Shown here: in pieces, positions 62,381-64,000 of the stretch
Layout: the number at the start of each line of letters is the position of its first letter
Position numbering within the stretch: position 1 is the stretch's first letter
Assembly (NCBI GenBank): GCA_944319795.1
Contig: CALUFA010000008.1
Coordinates: forward strand, 1-64,000
DNA length: 64,000 nt
Direction of reading: 5' to 3'
DNA from: an uncultured Prevotella sp.
Lineage (GTDB): Bacteria; Bacteroidota; Bacteroidia; Bacteroidales; Bacteroidaceae
Translations under genes and position numbers: made by a program
Notes under the pieces: model-generated
What the model saw: only the letters and a program-made list of their open reading frames with translations
The model's database searches: none
Told to the model about the DNA's origin: nothing

Positions 62381-63193
62381 TTACATTGCGTAGATGTTGA
62401 ATCCTCCGTCGACAACCGCAACGGTTCCCGTAACGAATTTTGCTGCGTCGCTCATTAAATAATGTATCGTTCCGCAAAGTTCCTCCGGGTCGCCCATGCG
62501 GCCGAACGGGGTTTGGTGGATAACGTCGTTGCCGCGCTGCGTGTAAGAACCGTCGGGGTTGGTCAGCAGCGTGCGGTTCTGTTCGGTGATGAAGAATCCG
62601 GGGGCGATTGCGTTCACGCGGATGCCTTCGCCGAATTTCTTGGCGCACTCGGTGGCCATGAACGCCGTGAAGTTGCTTATTCCGGCTTTGGCCGCGGCGT
62701 ATCCGCATACGCGCGTTATGGGGCGGAACGCTGCCATCGACGAGAAGTTGATGATAGAGCCTTTGCCCTGTTTTACCATAGGCTTGAGGAATATCTGGGT
62801 TGGTATTACAGTGCCTGTGAGGTTTAGGTCGAGCACTTTCTGGAACTCTTCAACCTTCAAGTCGAAGATGTTGCCTTCGGGAGATATTACCGCACCGGGC
62901 ATGTTGCCGCCGGCGGCGTTGAGCAGGGTGTCGACGCGTCCGTATTTGGCTATTATGTCGTCGCAGTTCTTCTGGACGGTCTCTTGGCTCATTACGTCTG
63001 TTTTCATGAATTCGGCCTTGCCGCCGTCTTTCACGATGTCGTCGACGATTTCATTACCGATGTTCTCCTTGCGTCCGAGGATTATCACCTGCGCGCCGTT
63101 CTTGGCGAGGTATTTTGCTATCGTGCGGCCGAGCACGCCAGTGCCGCCGGTTATTACTACTACGTTGTCCTTAATGTTGAATAATTCGTTCAT
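62381..63193 (-). CDS. SDR-family D-mannonate oxidoreductase (fructuronate reductase type)
   Basis: This 270-residue classical short-chain dehydrogenase has cofactor motif TGGTGVLGRTIAKYLAKNG, LLNAAGGNMPGA, catalytic Ser in INFSSMAAF, Tyr-x-x-x-Lys in CGYAAAKAGISNF, and the C-terminal FVTGTVAVVDGGFNIYAM. The start at 63193 is the family start; the longer upstream frame reads the GCTTGT repeat. It lies directly after uxuA. SDR enzymes of this type (as in Bacillus UxuB/YjmF) replace the long-chain UxuB and interconvert fructuronate and mannonate. Specificity is inferred from context. Confidence 0.85.
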   Translation of the reverse strand: MNELFNIKDNVVVITGGTGVLGRTIAKYLAKNGAQVIILGRKENIGNEIVDDIVKDGGKAEFMKTDVMSQETVQKNCDDIIAKYGRVDTLLNAAGGNMPGAVISPEGNIFDLKVEEFQKVLDLNLTGTVIPTQIFLKPMVKQGKGSIINFSSMAAFRPITRVCGYAAAKAGISNFTAFMATECAKKFGEGIRVNAIAPGFFITEQNRTLLTNPDGSYTQRGNDVIHQTPFGRMGDPEELCGTIHYLMSDAAKFVTGTVAVVDGGFNIYAM

Positions 63194-63210
63194 TGTCTTA
63201 TATTTTTTTA

Positions 63211-63348
63211 GCAGACGAGTAACAAGTGACGAGCAGACAAGGAGATTTGCCTTGTTTCTTGAAACTTGCTTGTTTGCTTGTCGCTTGTTTGCTTGCCACT
63301 TGTCTGCTTGTTTACTTGTCACTTGTCTGCTTATTTGCTTGTCTGCTC
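63211..63348. repeat. Degenerate CTTGTCTGCTTGTTTG tandem repeat between uxuA and the SDR gene
   Basis: Imperfect units of 7-16 bases built on GCTTGT, TCTGCTT and ACTTGTC fill the spacer and reach into the last codons of uxuA (SEQTSK). The tract looks slippage-prone. Confidence 0.65.
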
Positions 63349-64000
63349 ACTTAGTTCTCGGTCTACGGTGGCGAGGATGCCCTGCACCTGCCCCATTGCG
63401 AACATTCGTCCGAGGAACGTGTAGCCGGCGTTGTATCCGCGGTCTTCGTCGCCCAGCATGTTGGGGCCGTGGTCTACGCGCATCGGCAGCTTCGGGTTTA
63501 CTTTCTCGAAGGTGCGTGCCAGCTCGATAAGGTCGGCGCGGCCGCCGAGGTGTGAAGCCTCGGTAAAGTCGCCGTTGGGGAACACCTTGCACGAGCGCAT
63601 GTGTACGAACCATGTGCGGTCGGCGTATTTCTTCGCCATTTCGGGCACGTTGTTGTGTGCTCCGGCCGACAGTGAGCCGGCACAGAAGGTGAGTCCGTTG
63701 TGCGGATCGTCGACGGCCTTGAGGAACCAGTCAATGTCTTCTTCGCACGTTACGATGCGCGGCAGGCCGAGGATGGGGAAGGGTGGGTCGTCGGGGTGTA
63801 CGCACATGTATATGCCGTACTCGTTGCATGTAGGCATGATGGCGGCGAGGAAGTAGCGCATGTTCTCCCTCAGCTGCTCTTTCGTGATGCCTTTGTACAG
63901 GTCGAGCAGTTGGCGGAACAGTTCTACGGGGTGCTCGTCGTTCTCCGTGATGTTGCCGTTTACGAAGCCCTGTGTCTTAACGATGATGTTCTCAACCAAC
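63331..64000 (-). CDS. uxuA: Mannonate dehydratase UxuA (3' part, cut by window edge)
   Basis: UxuA dehydrates D-mannonate to 2-keto-3-deoxygluconate. About 223 C-terminal residues are present of the usual roughly 390; the start lies beyond the window. Visible are MCVHPDDPPFPILGLPRIV with metal-ligand His and Asp, LTFCAGSLSAGAHNNVPEM with catalytic Cys and His, FVHMRSCKVFPNGDFTEASHLGG, and MRVDHGPNMLGDE. The tail EQTSK is encoded by the intergenic repeat. It heads the uxuA-SDR-uxaB hexuronate cluster. Confidence 0.93.
   Translation of the reverse strand, partial: LVENIIVKTQGFVNGNITENDEHPVELFRQLLDLYKGITKEQLRENMRYFLAAIMPTCNEYGIYMCVHPDDPPFPILGLPRIVTCEEDIDWFLKAVDDPHNGLTFCAGSLSAGAHNNVPEMAKKYADRTWFVHMRSCKVFPNGDFTEASHLGGRADLIELARTFEKVNPKLPMRVDHGPNMLGDEDRGYNAGYTFLGRMFAMGQVQGILATVDRELSEQTSK

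Noticed and set aside
62559..63530. A 323-codon plus-strand frame running across the SDR gene, the GCTTGT repeat and uxuA.
   Set aside because: It covers two clear minus-strand genes and its middle is translated repeat, so it is a shadow.
1..64000. A defence island, prophage, secondary-metabolite cluster or integrative element.
   Set aside because: No restriction, toxin-antitoxin, integrase, phage structural or biosynthetic signature genes were seen, and nearly all genes are housekeeping.

Overview
The window is chromosomal DNA of a member of the Bacteroidales. I favour the Prevotellaceae or a close relative, but I cannot fix the genus. The evidence is the repeated Bacteroidetes promoter signature (TTTG, about 20 nt, then TAnnTTTG) before many genes, a short primary sigma factor without region 1.1, PPi-dependent phosphofructokinase, a surface-lipoprotein B12 uptake operon, and several protein families known mainly from Bacteroidetes. 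I see no rRNA, complete insertion sequence, phage or CRISPR array. Coding density is high and most genes are housekeeping.

Layout. 1-7.8 kb: two exported peptidase-like proteins, a TrmH-type methyltransferase, tRNA-Ser(GCT)/tRNA-Glu(CTC), then mnmA, fmt and glmS. 8-15.6 kb: an orphan WG-repeat protein, GtrA, a small HAD hydrolase, and an rfbA-wzc exopolysaccharide pair. 15.8-18.8 kb: an unknown protein, then a ZapB-like/zapA/rny operon linking cell division and RNA decay. 18.8-25.8 kb: phosphatase, DEAD-type helicase, the serine pathway (serC, serA, DUF1015), a YigZ protein and tRNA-Ser(CGA). 26-30.9 kb: fucI, a small exported protein, rpoD, degP. 31.8-37.7 kb: lipoprotein/ugd, a HU-like/SPOR protein with a zinc-ribbon FHA protein, and rpsA. 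37.8-43.5 kb: a cobalamin-riboswitch-controlled btuB-btuG-btuF-btuC operon with no btuD. 44.2-49 kb: TRIC channel, glycerate dehydrogenase-like enzyme, rarA, omega-amidase and an acidic-tailed protein. 49-60.7 kb: a modular amidase lipoprotein with an acyltransferase, pfp, GH25 muramidase, prmA, an aromatic/RGG-like exported protein with an OmpP1/FadL porin, and a TIGR02757 protein. 60.7-64 kb: hexuronate genes uxaB, an SDR mannonate oxidoreductase and the 3' part of uxuA, cut by the window edge.

The most unusual content is non-coding. Three families of palindromic repeats occupy the long gene-free gaps. Family A (about 237 bp; ends CGTGAGTTCGGTATAA) has 8-10 bp direct repeats at both complete copies, so it behaves like a MITE, and one copy sits inside the terminal repeat of a family B element. 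Family B (190-255 bp; ends TTAATGTCACAATGTCA) includes a copy with a perfect, spacer-free 78-bp palindrome. Family C is made of short AAAGGC/GCCTTTT hairpins at seven loci. C, B and A occur together at three loci, and A with C at a fourth. No transposase for any of them is in the window.

I found no defence or biosynthetic system that I would call new. The best leads are the nested repeat families, the B12 operon lacking its ATPase, the Lys-for-His SerA, and the HU/SPOR-FHA gene pair.
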